Source of the DNA: Corynebacterium tapiri
GTDB lineage: Bacteria > Actinomycetota > Actinomycetes > Mycobacteriales > Mycobacteriaceae
Reading direction: 5' to 3'
Assembly: GCF_006334925.1 (NCBI RefSeq)
Contig: NZ_VDHJ01000009.1
Coordinates: forward strand, 1 to 64,000
Length of the DNA: 64,000 nt
The notes beneath the pieces are model-generated. The model was given only the letters and a program-made list of their open reading frames with translations, searched no databases and was not told the DNA's origin. Each line of letters begins with the position of its first letter. The first letter of the stretch is position 1. A program made the position numbers and the translations under genes. Of this stretch, positions 1 to 7,749 are shown piece by piece.

Positions 1-380
1 GAGGGGCCGATATTGCGGGCGATCAGGCTCGCAAACTTTTCTCGCACACTAGCGGCCAGGTTGGCGGGGTGGCCCCCGTGTTCACCGGGTTGGTCGATGT
101 CGATGACCAAGACAGCGGCGTATTGCTTATTCGTCAGGGTGACGTACTGGCACTTGGCCAGAGCCACGGAGTCCACGCGGTACAAACGCGGGCAACGAGT
201 GCCGGTGTCGTCGAGGTAGTAGGCGCTGGAGAAGTCGCGGTTTTTGCTGGCGTGCAGTGCCTCGCGCCCGAGATGGGCAAGCAACGCGTCGCGGTCTGTG
301 GAACCTGCTGGGGTGTCCTCCAGTCCACCAGTATCCCGCTTCGGGACAAGCCGAGTGGCAACACACGTGGGTGCAGGTAT
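1..380 (-). pseudogene. Plasmid-type replication initiator RepA, N-terminal fragment running off the left edge
   Basis: One reverse-strand frame is open from a stop at 381-383 to the window edge. It encodes a peptide with the stretches ALLAHLGREALHASKNRDFS, YYLDDTGTRCPRLYRVDSVA and VLVIDIDQPGEHGGHPANL. I recognise these as the N-terminal replicase domain of theta-type RepA proteins of corynebacterial plasmids, which bind the origin and prime replication. No ATG, GTG or TTG precedes the conserved part; the first possible start is a TTG at 284, inside it. The start therefore looks lost, and the gene is probably a relic, although the rest lies outside the window. Family is called from memory of the sequence, not from a search. 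It suggests a plasmid or integrative element once inserted here. Confidence 0.6.
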
Positions 381-423
381 TCACCAACACCACAGAACCT
401 CTAGTGCAAAAGGCGCCTTAACG

Positions 424-464
424 CAACGAGTGCCCGACACCTCTACGATGCCGGGCACTCGTTG
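424..464. terminator. Long hairpin (13-bp arms) upstream of the RepA fragment
   Basis: The arms CAACGAGTGCCCG (424-436) and CGGGCACTCGTTG (452-464) are perfectly complementary around a 15-nt loop. No T-run follows on either strand, so it may be a terminator, a plasmid-origin structure or a remnant of the same element as the RepA fragment. The rest of 381-544 shows nothing recognisable. Confidence 0.5.
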
Positions 465-544
465 TGTGACAACGTCCCGTGTGGGACCTACTGCTCTGCG
501 CTGGCCGGGCGGCTAGGCCCATTTACTATGGTTTTCAGTTCCCC

Positions 545-1156
545 TTAGTCCACGTGGCAATTTTCAGGCCTGGTGGATGATTCCCCGTGCTTGAACTGAT
601 CGAGAGACACTTCTTCCTTGACACGCACTTCCCCTGGGGTTCGAGCCTCAGATGGAGGCACATACTTTTGATCGATGAGCGAACCGCGTGGATATTTCTC
701 CAATTCTGACATCGTCAAACCGTATATCCACGGCACGAAGCGTTTTTCGTCTGAATCTACCTTGTAGGTAATCGGAGCGATCCAGAACTGCTGCTGCGGA
801 TCATTCATGATGATGTCCAACACGGGAGGTTCATGAGAGGTTGAACGCGGGAGTGTTTTAGCGATATATCCACCTGCTGGTTCGTCGAGGTCAATACGCT
901 CAGTAAGAGGTTTTCCCGGTGTGTCTGATTCAATATTTATTTCAATGGATTCGACCTGGATGTCACAGGCAACCATATGAACTGTTATCGCCCCGGAGTC
1001 ATCGAGAGACACTGCAGTATTGCCTGAGGGGGACGTTTCGGCCTTCTCAATCCACCCAGAAAAGTATCCACACCCCGACACTGGGATCACGGTCATGATC
1101 GCTAGGGCGACGGCTGCTATTTTGCGGCGGGGCGAAATAGTGGCACCAAATGGCAT
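545..1156 (-). CDS. Hypothetical lipoprotein, paralogue of the next gene
   Basis: The 203-residue product begins MPFGATISPRRK and has a hydrophobic segment ending in the lipobox VSGC, so it should be exported, lipidated on that Cys and held on the outer face of the membrane. The ATG at 1156 is chosen because GAGG sits about 6 nt upstream and it puts the lipobox at a normal distance; an open frame continues further upstream without such support. No enzymatic domain is recognised. The mature part has a D-S-G..V..VAC..QVE.IEI pattern that recurs in the lipoprotein at 1497-2036, and both end in a Cys-containing tail (ENCHVD, IDTCRV), so a disulfide between the two cysteines is possible. Base composition is lower in G+C than the neighbours to the right. 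Confidence 0.7.
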   Translation of the reverse strand: MPFGATISPRRKIAAVALAIMTVIPVSGCGYFSGWIEKAETSPSGNTAVSLDDSGAITVHMVACDIQVESIEINIESDTPGKPLTERIDLDEPAGGYIAKTLPRSTSHEPPVLDIIMNDPQQQFWIAPITYKVDSDEKRFVPWIYGLTMSELEKYPRGSLIDQKYVPPSEARTPGEVRVKEEVSLDQFKHGESSTRPENCHVD

Positions 1157-1496
1157 GTTGACCTCGTTGTTAAATGTCCGTAAGCGCATGCTTGCTGCCT
1201 TAGCATATGCGCACGACCCCCTAAGCGCCTTGGACGAAGGCACTACACCATTGGGCGAGCCATAGGCAGCTCGACAGACCTGCATTCATCCTCCCAGCAT
1301 AGGCCGAAACATTGAGTCTTTCAGCGAACACGGGGTTGTTATAGACATACACCGACAGTAGGCGTCAGACGTTTTATTCGCTTGCCATATGCCTGTTTTC
1401 ACGGTCTGGTTTAGATTAGTTGGATCCTCGGGTTGTTCCTCAAGGACTCAACTGTCCAGAGAGATTCTGTTTTAACGACGTTGGAGTCCCGATGAA
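1157..1496. other. Intergenic stretch between the two lipoprotein genes
   Basis: These 340 bases carry the ribosome site and presumably the promoter of the leftward lipoprotein gene at 545-1156. I see no further convincing gene, hairpin or repeat; short frames here lack ribosome sites and family resemblance. Confidence 0.4.
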
Positions 1497-2036
1497 TTAG
1501 ACCCGGCAGGTGTCTATGTCTTCTTGAGTGACGAAAGAATCCGACGGTTTACCTGGCGATTCTGGGCTATACCCCTTCATGAGGGAACCCGGTTTAGCTT
1601 CTTGGAACATATCAGCTGGAAGAGCAGGGCCTGCAAGATAGGCCTGGCCAAGGACCTTGAGGTATTCATGTGGCCTTTTATTTACATCCACAGTGACTCG
1701 GATGTAGAGATCCTCATTTCGTGGCTGTTTAAGCGCCTCACTCAGCTGTGGAAGATCCACGGTGAACTTCCCTCGCTTCGGAGTATCAAATTCCTGCTGG
1801 TCTAATTCTTGCCACCCATTCTCGGAAGAATTGGAACCGAGTTCAGCATTAATCTTTGTTACCCCGCGCCCACACGCGTTCACCAACAAGAACACGTTCC
1901 CCTGGGAATCCTGGGTAAGAGCAGAAGAACCGACCGAATCAACGTTGAGAAGATTCCCGCACGCCGTCAGTGCTGATAATGAGACCAAGCAGCCAAGTAT
2001 AGACGTGGCTGTAGCAAGCGGGCGTCTGATTTTCAT
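1497..2036 (-). CDS. Hypothetical lipoprotein, paralogue of the previous gene
   Basis: The 179-residue product starts MKIRRPLATATS and carries a signal sequence ending in the lipobox LTAC, giving a membrane-anchored extracytoplasmic lipoprotein. AAGGAG about 10 nt before the ATG at 2036 supports this start over longer versions. The mature chain contains QDSQGNVFLLVNACGRGVTK, which aligns with the DDSGAITVHMVACDIQVES stretch of the lipoprotein at 545-1156, and both have a late Cys near the C terminus. The two are therefore likely products of a tandem duplication. No known domain is visible and function is unknown; a role in envelope interaction or as an accessory protein of the former mobile element is only a guess. 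Confidence 0.7.
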   Translation of the reverse strand: MKIRRPLATATSILGCLVSLSALTACGNLLNVDSVGSSALTQDSQGNVFLLVNACGRGVTKINAELGSNSSENGWQELDQQEFDTPKRGKFTVDLPQLSEALKQPRNEDLYIRVTVDVNKRPHEYLKVLGQAYLAGPALPADMFQEAKPGSLMKGYSPESPGKPSDSFVTQEDIDTCRV

Positions 2037-2184
2037 AGGGAGATGTCTCCTTGATGCAAATTGGCTGCGGATCATGCCCGTGTAGTGGGGACGCAGGGGT
2101 ATCAATATTTAAGGACAACACCTTCTTCGACGCATTAGCACGAGAACCGGGCACTCTGGACCATTCTGCCTCCGACATGCACTC

Positions 2185-2295
2185 GATGCGCACCTGGCTG
2201 AGTTGGAGTACATCGTCACCTTGGAAACAGAAGTTGAGGGCGCTCTCCGGGGTGAGTTTGGCAAAACGTCGTTAGACGAACGCGAGGCAGAGTGA
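2185..2295 (+). pseudogene. Remnant of a RelB/Phd-type antitoxin (C-terminal part)
   Basis: A frame without start codon encodes HLAELEYIVTLETEVEGAL followed by GEFGKTSLDEREAE and a stop. This resembles the C-terminal, toxin-binding half of small antitoxins paired with RelE toxins. The stop overlaps the GTG of the following toxin remnant (GTGA), the usual arrangement in such modules. The DNA-binding N-terminal half is not readable in this frame, so the gene is decayed. Confidence 0.5.
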
Positions 2296-2515
2296 GGCCT
2301 GGAGCATTTAGCTTCAGGTCCCGAGCAACAAAAGCGTTTCGCAGGCTCGATGAACCTATTCAACGACGCATCACAGGATTCTTACGTGATGTTCCTAATG
2401 CGAGCATCCCTCGACTACTCCGTAAAGTTCTCGTCGAAAACACGCTAGGCCTGGCACGTTGCAGACATCCATATCGAGAACGCCACCATCCTCGTTGCTA
2501 ACACCGGACCGTGTG
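2292..2515 (+). pseudogene. Frameshifted RelE-family toxin remnant
   Basis: From the GTG at 2292 the frame encodes FRSRATKAFRRLDEPIQRRI and LLRKVLVENTLG, a match in pattern to the N-terminal half of RelE/ParE toxins, which are ribosome-dependent mRNA endonucleases. The family's expected C-terminal strand continues in another frame as VADIHIENATILVANTG (from about 2459), so at least one frameshift or deletion separates the halves near 2445-2460. The product is very unlikely to be active. Confidence 0.55.
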
Positions 2516-2596
2516 GAGCCAACTACACCCCGAACAAGGTCGTGCGTAGAAATTCATCCACATTCATAGTGAATACGCAGTTTCCCGGTGACTGGT

Positions 2597-2749
2597 TTAC
2601 GCGGTCACCGGCTCTAAAGAACTGGTCTCACGGCGTGCTTTGACCAAATTAATCAGTTCTCCCGAGGTAAACGGTGTGCACTGCGTGGTCTCACCGGAGG
2701 TATGCCCCATCATGGTGCGTACCTCCTGGATTAGATCAGCAAGCCAATA
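2597..2749 (-). pseudogene. C-terminal remnant resembling a tyrosine recombinase/integrase
   Basis: An open stretch of about 50 codons ending at a stop at 2597 encodes WLADLIQEVRTMMGHTSGET followed by TQCTPFTSGELINLVKARRE. The pattern MGHTS..TTQ.YTPF resembles the end of phage- or plasmid-type tyrosine recombinases, in which the Tyr before TPF is catalytic; here that position would be Cys (TGC against TAC). No start or upstream catalytic residues remain. This is a weak call made from pattern alone. Confidence 0.3.
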
Positions 2750-2765
2750 AACACGCTTGTGCAGG

Positions 2766-2805
2766 CAAAAAAATAGACCGCCAGGGCAGGGTTAAAACCC
2801 GCCCC
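2766..2805 (-). terminator. Rho-independent terminator of the leftward gene run
   Basis: On the reverse strand GGCGGGTTTTAACCCTGCC forms a hairpin just after the oxidoreductase stop at 2814, and a run of seven T (complement of 2767-2773) follows after a further short arm. It would close the leftward transcript that begins near 7.2 kb. Confidence 0.65.
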
Positions 2806-2813
2806 GGACGCAG

Positions 2814-3791
2814 CTAGAAGGAAAGCAGCACCTTACCGTTGCGACCAGCCTGCTTGCAGGCCTCTACTGCCTCACGGATGTTGTCCACATCAAAGGTGCC
2901 TGCCACCGGCAGGGTCACGGTGCCGTCACTGATGCGCGCGATGAGTTCGCCAAAGAGCTCGGCGCGCTTCTCGGCAGTCATCTCGGCGTTGACCTTGCTA
3001 CCCCAGAAGCCGCGCAGGCTCACACCTCGGAAAAGCACGTCCTGCACGGGGACCGAGAGGGTGGCGTCGTTCATGGCACCGAAGGCCACGAGCGTGCCGC
3101 CATCGCCCAGCAGCGAGACCAGATCCGCTGTCGCCTGGCCACCCACAGAGTCCAGGCCGGCCTTGATCGGTGCACCACCGGTGATCTCTTGGACGCGCTC
3201 GCGCCAGTTCTCGCCCTCGGTGGAGACCACCTTGGTCACACCGTGCTCGGCCAGCTCGTCAATGGCGGCGTCGCGACGCACCAATCCCACCACGTTGATT
3301 CCGCGGCCCTGGGCGAGCTGGGATGCGATACGACCCACTGCGCCGTTTGCTGCATTGAGGATGAGCCAGTCGCCAGACTCCAGGTTCAGGGAGTCCAGAA
3401 GGCTGATGGCACTAAACGGCATGGCCACGAGCTGGGCAGCAACCTCGTCCGGCAAGGCGTCCGGAACCGGGATGAGCTTGGCGGCATCCACCACGGCGTA
3501 CTCGGACCACACGCCGAAGGAGCCGCCGCTGACGACGCGCTGCCCCTCGGACAGGCCCTCGACTCCGGCGCCGAGCTTATCGACGATGCCCACGGCCTCC
3601 GTACCCGCATGTGCCGGCAGCGGCGGGACGAAGCCGTAGCGGCCACGGATGGTCTCCAGGTCGTGATTGTGGATCGAGGACAGTACCACCTTGAGTCGAA
3701 CCTGTCCCTGTTCCGGCTCCGGAATCTCCTGGTTATCTACGTAGAGCACCTCTTCGGGCTTACCAAAGGTGTCGTGCATGATGGTGCGCAT
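2814..3791 (-). CDS. Zinc-binding-dehydrogenase-like NADPH:quinone / enoyl reductase (MDR superfamily)
   Basis: The 325-residue protein has the two-domain MDR fold: a GroES-like N-terminal half (HAGTEAVGIVDKLGAGVEGL at about residues 61-80) and a Rossmann half with the nucleotide-binding loop NAANGAVGR near residue 147. The Cys ligands of catalytic or structural zinc are missing, as in quinone and trans-2-enoyl-CoA reductases, so it should reduce quinones, enones or enoyl-CoA with NADPH in the cytosol. It lies 93 bp downstream of the SMR pair and ends at a terminator, so it may be read from the same leftward transcript. The exact substrate cannot be told. Confidence 0.85.
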   Translation of the reverse strand: MRTIMHDTFGKPEEVLYVDNQEIPEPEQGQVRLKVVLSSIHNHDLETIRGRYGFVPPLPAHAGTEAVGIVDKLGAGVEGLSEGQRVVSGGSFGVWSEYAVVDAAKLIPVPDALPDEVAAQLVAMPFSAISLLDSLNLESGDWLILNAANGAVGRIASQLAQGRGINVVGLVRRDAAIDELAEHGVTKVVSTEGENWRERVQEITGGAPIKAGLDSVGGQATADLVSLLGDGGTLVAFGAMNDATLSVPVQDVLFRGVSLRGFWGSKVNAEMTAEKRAELFGELIARISDGTVTLPVAGTFDVDNIREAVEACKQAGRNGKVLLSF

Positions 3792-3884
3792 AGGTTGGCC
3801 TCCTGGTGCGTGTAGTGAGCTTTCGCAATGTCAGAGATACATAACCGCCCTATGCATCTAAATATTCCGAGCACTCCCTTAGCC

Positions 3885-4205
3885 CTAGTGCGCTGCACCA
3901 ACCTCGACGACCACCACGCCGATCATGATCAGGACGATTCCCAGGCTCATCACCCAGGTCAGGGGCTCTTTGAACAGCACTTTGCCCAGAATCGCGGTCG
4001 CGGCCACGCCCACCGCGGTCCAGATTCCATAAGCCACCCCGAGTCCCATGCCGTGGCTCAGCGACTGGGAAAGACACACGTAAGAAAGCACGTAACCCGC
4101 CGCCACCGCGAGGTAGAGCCAGCGCTGACCAGCAGAGGCCAGGCGCAGGCTCATGGTGCCGCAGACCTCGAAGGCGATCGCTATAAGCAGAAACAGCCAG
4201 CTCAT
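3885..4205 (-). CDS. SMR-family efflux protein, subunit 1 of a pair
   Basis: The 106-residue product has four hydrophobic helices and the SMR signature, including the membrane-embedded Glu in helix 1 (LIAIAFEVCGTMSLR) and the GVAYGIWTAVGVAATA segment in helix 3. SMR proteins exchange protons for lipophilic cations or guanidinium-like compounds. The ATG at 4205 is chosen because it gives the standard family length; a longer open frame adds a non-hydrophobic leader. It overlaps the second SMR gene by 4 nt, and two adjacent, non-identical SMR genes usually encode an obligate heterodimer (EbrAB, YkkCD type). Substrate unknown. Confidence 0.88.
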   Translation of the reverse strand: MSWLFLLIAIAFEVCGTMSLRLASAGQRWLYLAVAAGYVLSYVCLSQSLSHGMGLGVAYGIWTAVGVAATAILGKVLFKEPLTWVMSLGIVLIMIGVVVVEVGAAH

Positions 4206-4540
4206 TCGCGTTTCTCCTTCAGTCCACGTCCCCCGAGTTCGATGCACAGCACGCCGACCACAATCAGGACGATTCCCGCCGCCATGGTCCACGAGAGTGC
4301 CTCTCCAAAGAACAACCAGGACAACACCGCGGTAGCCACCACGCCAATCGCTCCCCAGAGTCCGTAGGCCACACCGATGGGCATACCCAGGCGCAATACG
4401 CGATCAAGGCAGACGAAGGCGCTTAAGTACCCCGCCCCCACGATCACGTAGAACACCGGGAAGTACAGCGCGGCCTTCAGGCTCAGCGTCGCCGCCACCT
4501 CGCAGGCGATCGCGACGGCCAACCAGCCTTTTACGCCCAA
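4202..4540 (-). CDS. SMR-family efflux protein, subunit 2 of a pair
   Basis: The 112-residue product has four membrane helices with the SMR Glu in helix 1 (AIACEVAATLSLKA) and GVAYGLWGAIGVVATA in helix 3. It ends in a charged tail GGRGLKEKRE not seen in the partner; such a tail can fix membrane orientation in heterodimeric SMR pairs. The TTG at 4540, lying inside the last codons of the upstream alkyltransferase-like gene, is the only start giving a normal SMR length. It would work with the product of 3885-4205. Translational coupling on both sides is likely. Confidence 0.8.
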   Translation of the reverse strand: MGVKGWLAVAIACEVAATLSLKAALYFPVFYVIVGAGYLSAFVCLDRVLRLGMPIGVAYGLWGAIGVVATAVLSWLFFGEALSWTMAAGIVLIVVGVLCIELGGRGLKEKRE

Positions 4541-4803
4541 TCCACACGCCCCTTTGCATGCTTGATTCCGTTGTTGTCCCAGAACTTCTCTGCACCCGGA
4601 TGTCCCCGCCCATCCGCATGCACCACGCGCCACCACTCAACAAGGTGGCCGTGATTGCGCATGATGGTTCCCACCGCCCGGGCGCTGGTGCCGCACTCCT
4701 GGGCCACTTCGCCGTAGGTCATCACCTGGTCGCTTTCCAGGCGATCGATAACGGCAAGAACCCGTTCCGCCAGATCACTCAGCGCGAGATGGTCGTCAGG
4801 CAT
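4531..4803 (-). CDS. Alkyltransferase-like protein (ATL, MGMT-fold, no catalytic Cys)
   Basis: The 90-residue protein matches the DNA-binding domain of O6-methylguanine methyltransferases: QVMTYGEVAQECGTSARAVG is the helix-turn-helix region and VEWWRVVHADGR corresponds to the active-site PCHRV region. The alkyl-accepting Cys is replaced by Trp, the mark of ATL proteins, which bind O6-alkylguanine and flag it for nucleotide excision repair. The ATG at 4803 overlaps the stop of the VOC gene (TAATG), so it is translationally coupled. It cannot carry out alkyl transfer itself. Neighbouring efflux genes do not obviously relate to it. Confidence 0.82.
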   Translation of the reverse strand: MPDDHLALSDLAERVLAVIDRLESDQVMTYGEVAQECGTSARAVGTIMRNHGHLVEWWRVVHADGRGHPGAEKFWDNNGIKHAKGRVDWA

Positions 4804-5579
4804 TAAAGGTGAAACAGATCGTCCGATTCGTGCTGCGCCGACTCGTCGACCGGCTCGTCCACCTCGCATAGGGTCACCACCGCGCCGGTGGAATCGGCGA
4901 TGATGGCCAGGCGCCCGAACTCGGTATCCAGCGGGGCGCGGACCACCTCACCGCCCAGCTCGGCAGCGCGGCGGCAGGCATCATCCACATCGGACACACC
5001 GATGAAGGACTGCCAGAAGTTATCCACGTCCGGACCAAATGCGGCCGAAGCATCGCGTAGCCCGGCGAAAGCGGAGCCGTCGATAAGCGCGGTAGCAAAA
5101 CCGTCAGATTCGGCGACGGTCCAGGAAAACAGCTCGCCGTAGAACTCCTGGGCCTGGGCAAAGCCGCTGGTAGCGCTGTAATCGTGCCACACCACCGTGC
5201 CGGGCTCGCCGGCGGCGACGAAGGCGTCCTCACCCGCGGGCTGAATCAAACCGAACACTGCTCCGGCGCTATCGCTGGCCAGTGCGATCGTGCCCAGCGT
5301 GGCGCTTAACGGCGAGGTGAGATCGCGGCCACCGGCGGTAACCACGTCGCGCAGAGACTGCTCGATGTCGTGGGTGAGAAAGTGCGTGACCCAGGTGTTG
5401 GCGTTCTCGGCGGGCAGGATGCCGGCGACGGGCAGGCCATCTTTACGCGCGATGGCGTAGGGCTCCTGCGAGATCTCCCAGCCCAGCAGGTGGGAGTAGA
5501 AGTAACGCGACTTGGCCACATCGGTGGTGCGCAAGTCGATCCAGTACGGCATCCCGGCGATAGCCTCGAAAGCGGGCAT
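4803..5579 (-). CDS. Two-domain VOC (glyoxalase/bleomycin-resistance-like) protein
   Basis: The 258-residue chain holds two consecutive VOC modules, about residues 8-118 (starting PYWIDLRTTDVAKSRYFYSH) and 125-245 (FAQAQEFYGELFSWTVAE). Both have the FY..L.GW spacing typical of the family. VOC proteins are metal-dependent enzymes or ligand-binding proteins; the fused type is common in actinobacteria and often of unknown substrate. A hydrolase, antibiotic-binding or glyoxalase-type role is possible. The gene starts 3 nt after the S4-protein gene and is coupled to the ATL gene. Confidence 0.8.
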   Translation of the reverse strand: MPAFEAIAGMPYWIDLRTTDVAKSRYFYSHLLGWEISQEPYAIARKDGLPVAGILPAENANTWVTHFLTHDIEQSLRDVVTAGGRDLTSPLSATLGTIALASDSAGAVFGLIQPAGEDAFVAAGEPGTVVWHDYSATSGFAQAQEFYGELFSWTVAESDGFATALIDGSAFAGLRDASAAFGPDVDNFWQSFIGVSDVDDACRRAAELGGEVVRAPLDTEFGRLAIIADSTGAVVTLCEVDEPVDESAQHESDDLFHL

Positions 5580-5582
5580 GGT

Positions 5583-5867
5583 TTAGAGGTTCCTCCACTT
5601 TTCGGGGTCGAAGTCGTCGTTGGCGGTGGCCTCGTCGAAGAAGTCATCCTCCTCCGGGCCAGCTACCTCAACGCACTGTCCGCCCAGGCAGACGATCTGC
5701 CCGGGGCGCAGCGTCAGACCGCGCTGGGTGGAGGCTTCCCCGTCCACGGTGACCTCCGCAGAAGCAATGGCTTCCTTGGCCTGACCACCGGATTCCACCA
5801 GGTTGGCGAGCTTGAGGAACTGGCCGAGCTTGATGTCTTCCCCAGAAATGGGCACGCGTTGCGTCAT
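5583..5867 (-). CDS. Small S4-domain RNA-binding protein (YbcJ/YaaA type)
   Basis: The 94-residue product carries a single S4 fold: LGQFLKLANLVESGGQAKEA, the strand VTVDGEAS and then QRGLTLRPGQIV. Such minimal S4 proteins bind structured RNA, probably rRNA or tRNA fragments, in the cytosol. The tail (PEEDDFFDEATANDDFDPEK) is strongly acidic. The ATG at 5867 is picked because it opens directly into the S4 domain; an upstream extension is rich in Arg and Cys and lacks support. Stop and start lie 3-10 nt from the flanking genes, within the leftward run. Confidence 0.8.
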   Translation of the reverse strand: MTQRVPISGEDIKLGQFLKLANLVESGGQAKEAIASAEVTVDGEASTQRGLTLRPGQIVCLGGQCVEVAGPEEDDFFDEATANDDFDPEKWRNL

Positions 5868-5877
5868 GTGTGCCACC

Positions 5878-6501
5878 TTAGCCGAGCAGTACGCGCGCCC
5901 CCGAGACGAGCATCCACACACCCAGCGCCAGGAACAGCAGACCGGTGACCGTATCGATCACGCGGGCGTGACGAGCAAGAAAGCTCGCCATCGAGCCCAC
6001 CGCCATCGCTACTCCGCAGAACCAGGCCAAGCCGATGCTCACCAGGATCACCAGGACGACGGCCGACCACTGCCACCCCATCCCCGGCTGCACAAACTGC
6101 GCAAAGATCGCCCCGAAGAACAGGATGGCCTTGGGGTTGGCCAGATTGGTGGATAGCCCAATGCGCCAGGCCTTGCCCGGGGACACGGAGATCGCCTCGC
6201 TGCGGGTTTCTGGGGCAGCTCCGCTGGCGCGTATCGACGCCCACCCCAACCACATCAGGTACGCACCGCCACACAGTTGTAATGCTCCGAGCAAGGGCGG
6301 GTACGTCTTCATGAGGGCTGCCAGGCCAGCAAGAGACAGCACTGCCCAGCCGAAATTGCCCGTCATGATCCCGACCGCACAGGCCAGGCCGGCGCGTTGG
6401 GAGCGGGACCCGACCCGCACAATCTGCACCAAATCCGGCCCCGGCGAGGCCAGGGCCGCGAGCCAAGTGACGATCAGGGCGCCGAGTGATGCAACAGACA
6501 C
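5878..6501 (-). CDS. LysE/RhtB-family amino acid exporter
   Basis: The 207-residue membrane protein has about six hydrophobic segments and the family's N-terminal signature ASPGPDLVQIVRVGSRSQRA followed by AGLACAVGIMTGN. LysE/RhtB carriers export amino acids or related small molecules using the proton gradient. NLANPKAILFF near residue 115 is another conserved family segment. It starts with GTG; TACCCT sits 6 nt upstream, so the mRNA may be leaderless. The substrate cannot be read from the sequence. It is 10 nt upstream of the S4 gene and 18 nt downstream of the SDR gene. Confidence 0.87.
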   Translation of the reverse strand: MSVASLGALIVTWLAALASPGPDLVQIVRVGSRSQRAGLACAVGIMTGNFGWAVLSLAGLAALMKTYPPLLGALQLCGGAYLMWLGWASIRASGAAPETRSEAISVSPGKAWRIGLSTNLANPKAILFFGAIFAQFVQPGMGWQWSAVVLVILVSIGLAWFCGVAMAVGSMASFLARHARVIDTVTGLLFLALGVWMLVSGARVLLG

Positions 6502-6519
6502 GGTTTGAGGGTAGGCGAA

Positions 6520-7236
6520 TTAGGCCTGGTCGCGGGGCATAAGATTCATCGTGTCCACGTTCATATGCGCCGGCAAGCTAGCCACCCAGCGGATCGCCTC
6601 GGCCACATCTTCGGCGGTCAGGTTGAGCTTGTCGGCGTAGACGGCTGCGGCGCGCTGCTCATCGCCGTCGAACCGCACGAGCGAGAAGTCCGTGGCCACC
6701 CGTCCCGGATCGATCTCGGTGACGCGCACAGGATGACCGGCCTCGATTTCCTCGAGTCGGGTCACGCGAGTCAGCGCCTTGAGACCGAACTTGGCCGCGT
6801 TGTACCCAGAGCCGCCGACGTAAGGGTCGAGTGCTGCCTTGGATCCGAGGTTGATGATCAACCCGTCGCCGCTGGCGCGCAGCTTAGGCAGCAGTGCCTG
6901 GGTCATGCGCACGGTGCCCAGCACATTGGTCTGGTACATCCACTCCCACTGCTCGATCGTGGTCTCGGTGAGCGGGTCTAGGCCCTTGGCGCCACCGGCG
7001 TTGTTGACCAGGACGTCGCAGCGCTTTATTTGTTCCACGAAGGCCTTAACCGAGACGTCGTCGGTGACGTCGAGCTCGAGGGCTTGGGCGTTTTCCCCGC
7101 ATTCCTGGGCAACTTCTTGGAGCTTGGACAAGCGGCGCGCTCCCAGGATGACCTGGAAGCCATCGCCGGCTAGCGCACGCGCTGCCGCCGCGCCGATTCC
7201 ACTGGATGCACCCGTGATCACTGCAACTTTGGTCAT
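6520..7236 (-). CDS. Short-chain dehydrogenase/reductase, YdfG-like
   Basis: The 238-residue SDR has the cofactor loop TGASSGIGAAAARAL at residues 9-23, the structural NNAGGAKG segment and the catalytic SGYNAAKFGLKALTR (Tyr and Lys). The length and PGRVATDFSLVRFDGD segment fit the YdfG group, NADP-dependent 3-hydroxy acid or serine dehydrogenases. The ATG at 7236 is immediately before the Rossmann strand; the longer open frame lacks any SDR sequence. It is the first gene of the leftward run to the terminator at 2.8 kb, and a copy of the GCTTNTCGACG motif lies upstream at 7259-7269. Confidence 0.87.
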   Translation of the reverse strand: MTKVAVITGASSGIGAAAARALAGDGFQVILGARRLSKLQEVAQECGENAQALELDVTDDVSVKAFVEQIKRCDVLVNNAGGAKGLDPLTETTIEQWEWMYQTNVLGTVRMTQALLPKLRASGDGLIINLGSKAALDPYVGGSGYNAAKFGLKALTRVTRLEEIEAGHPVRVTEIDPGRVATDFSLVRFDGDEQRAAAVYADKLNLTAEDVAEAIRWVASLPAHMNVDTMNLMPRDQA

Positions 7237-7749
7237 GGTGGCCAGTTTAAGTGGGGTCGCTTCTCGACGATGTTGCGCTTGTTTTCCTCTTGCTACACGC
7301 CCGGCACGGCCCAAAGAAACCAAAAGTTCTAATGCATGAACCCGTGTTGTTCCTCACTTTTTGCCCGCCACTTAATACCGGTTCACCTATCGGTTAAATT
7401 CTGCATTTTTCACCATTGAATGTTTGAAATTAGAACCACCCAGACGACACTCCCCAAACATCTAGTTGTTATCCAGCAAGTTTTTAATTTTTCTACCAAC
7501 AAACGTCCCATAAGCCACAGCGCAACTTTTATCCCCCTCCGTGTACGTCCCCAGCTAATTCACACCTTTACGACTAATTGCCAGGAACCTGAACCAATAA
7601 TTAAACCCGAATGCAATTGGAGCCCGCGATATCGCTATTTAAGATCATGGCACCGCAGCGCAGCGTTTGCCCAGGGCCACCACAGTTAGTTCGGGAAGCG
7701 CTTGCGCTCGGCAGTTTTGTCTTTACTTCCCGATCGTGAAAGGAAAATG
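7237..7749. promoter_or_regulatory. AT-rich intergenic stretch with promoter for the adhesin gene
   Basis: These 513 bases are visibly poorer in G+C than their surroundings and hold no believable gene. A promoter for the rightward adhesin gene can be drawn as TTGGAG (7617-7622), a 17-bp spacer and TAAGAT (7640-7645), giving a leader of about 100 nt that contains a small hairpin AGCGCTTGCGCT (7697-7708). The leftward SDR promoter should lie in the first 100 bases. Confidence 0.45.

Noticed and set aside
7420..7689. Forward frame of 89 codons in the AT-rich intergenic region
   Set aside because: No ribosome site and no domain; the adhesin promoter elements lie inside it.
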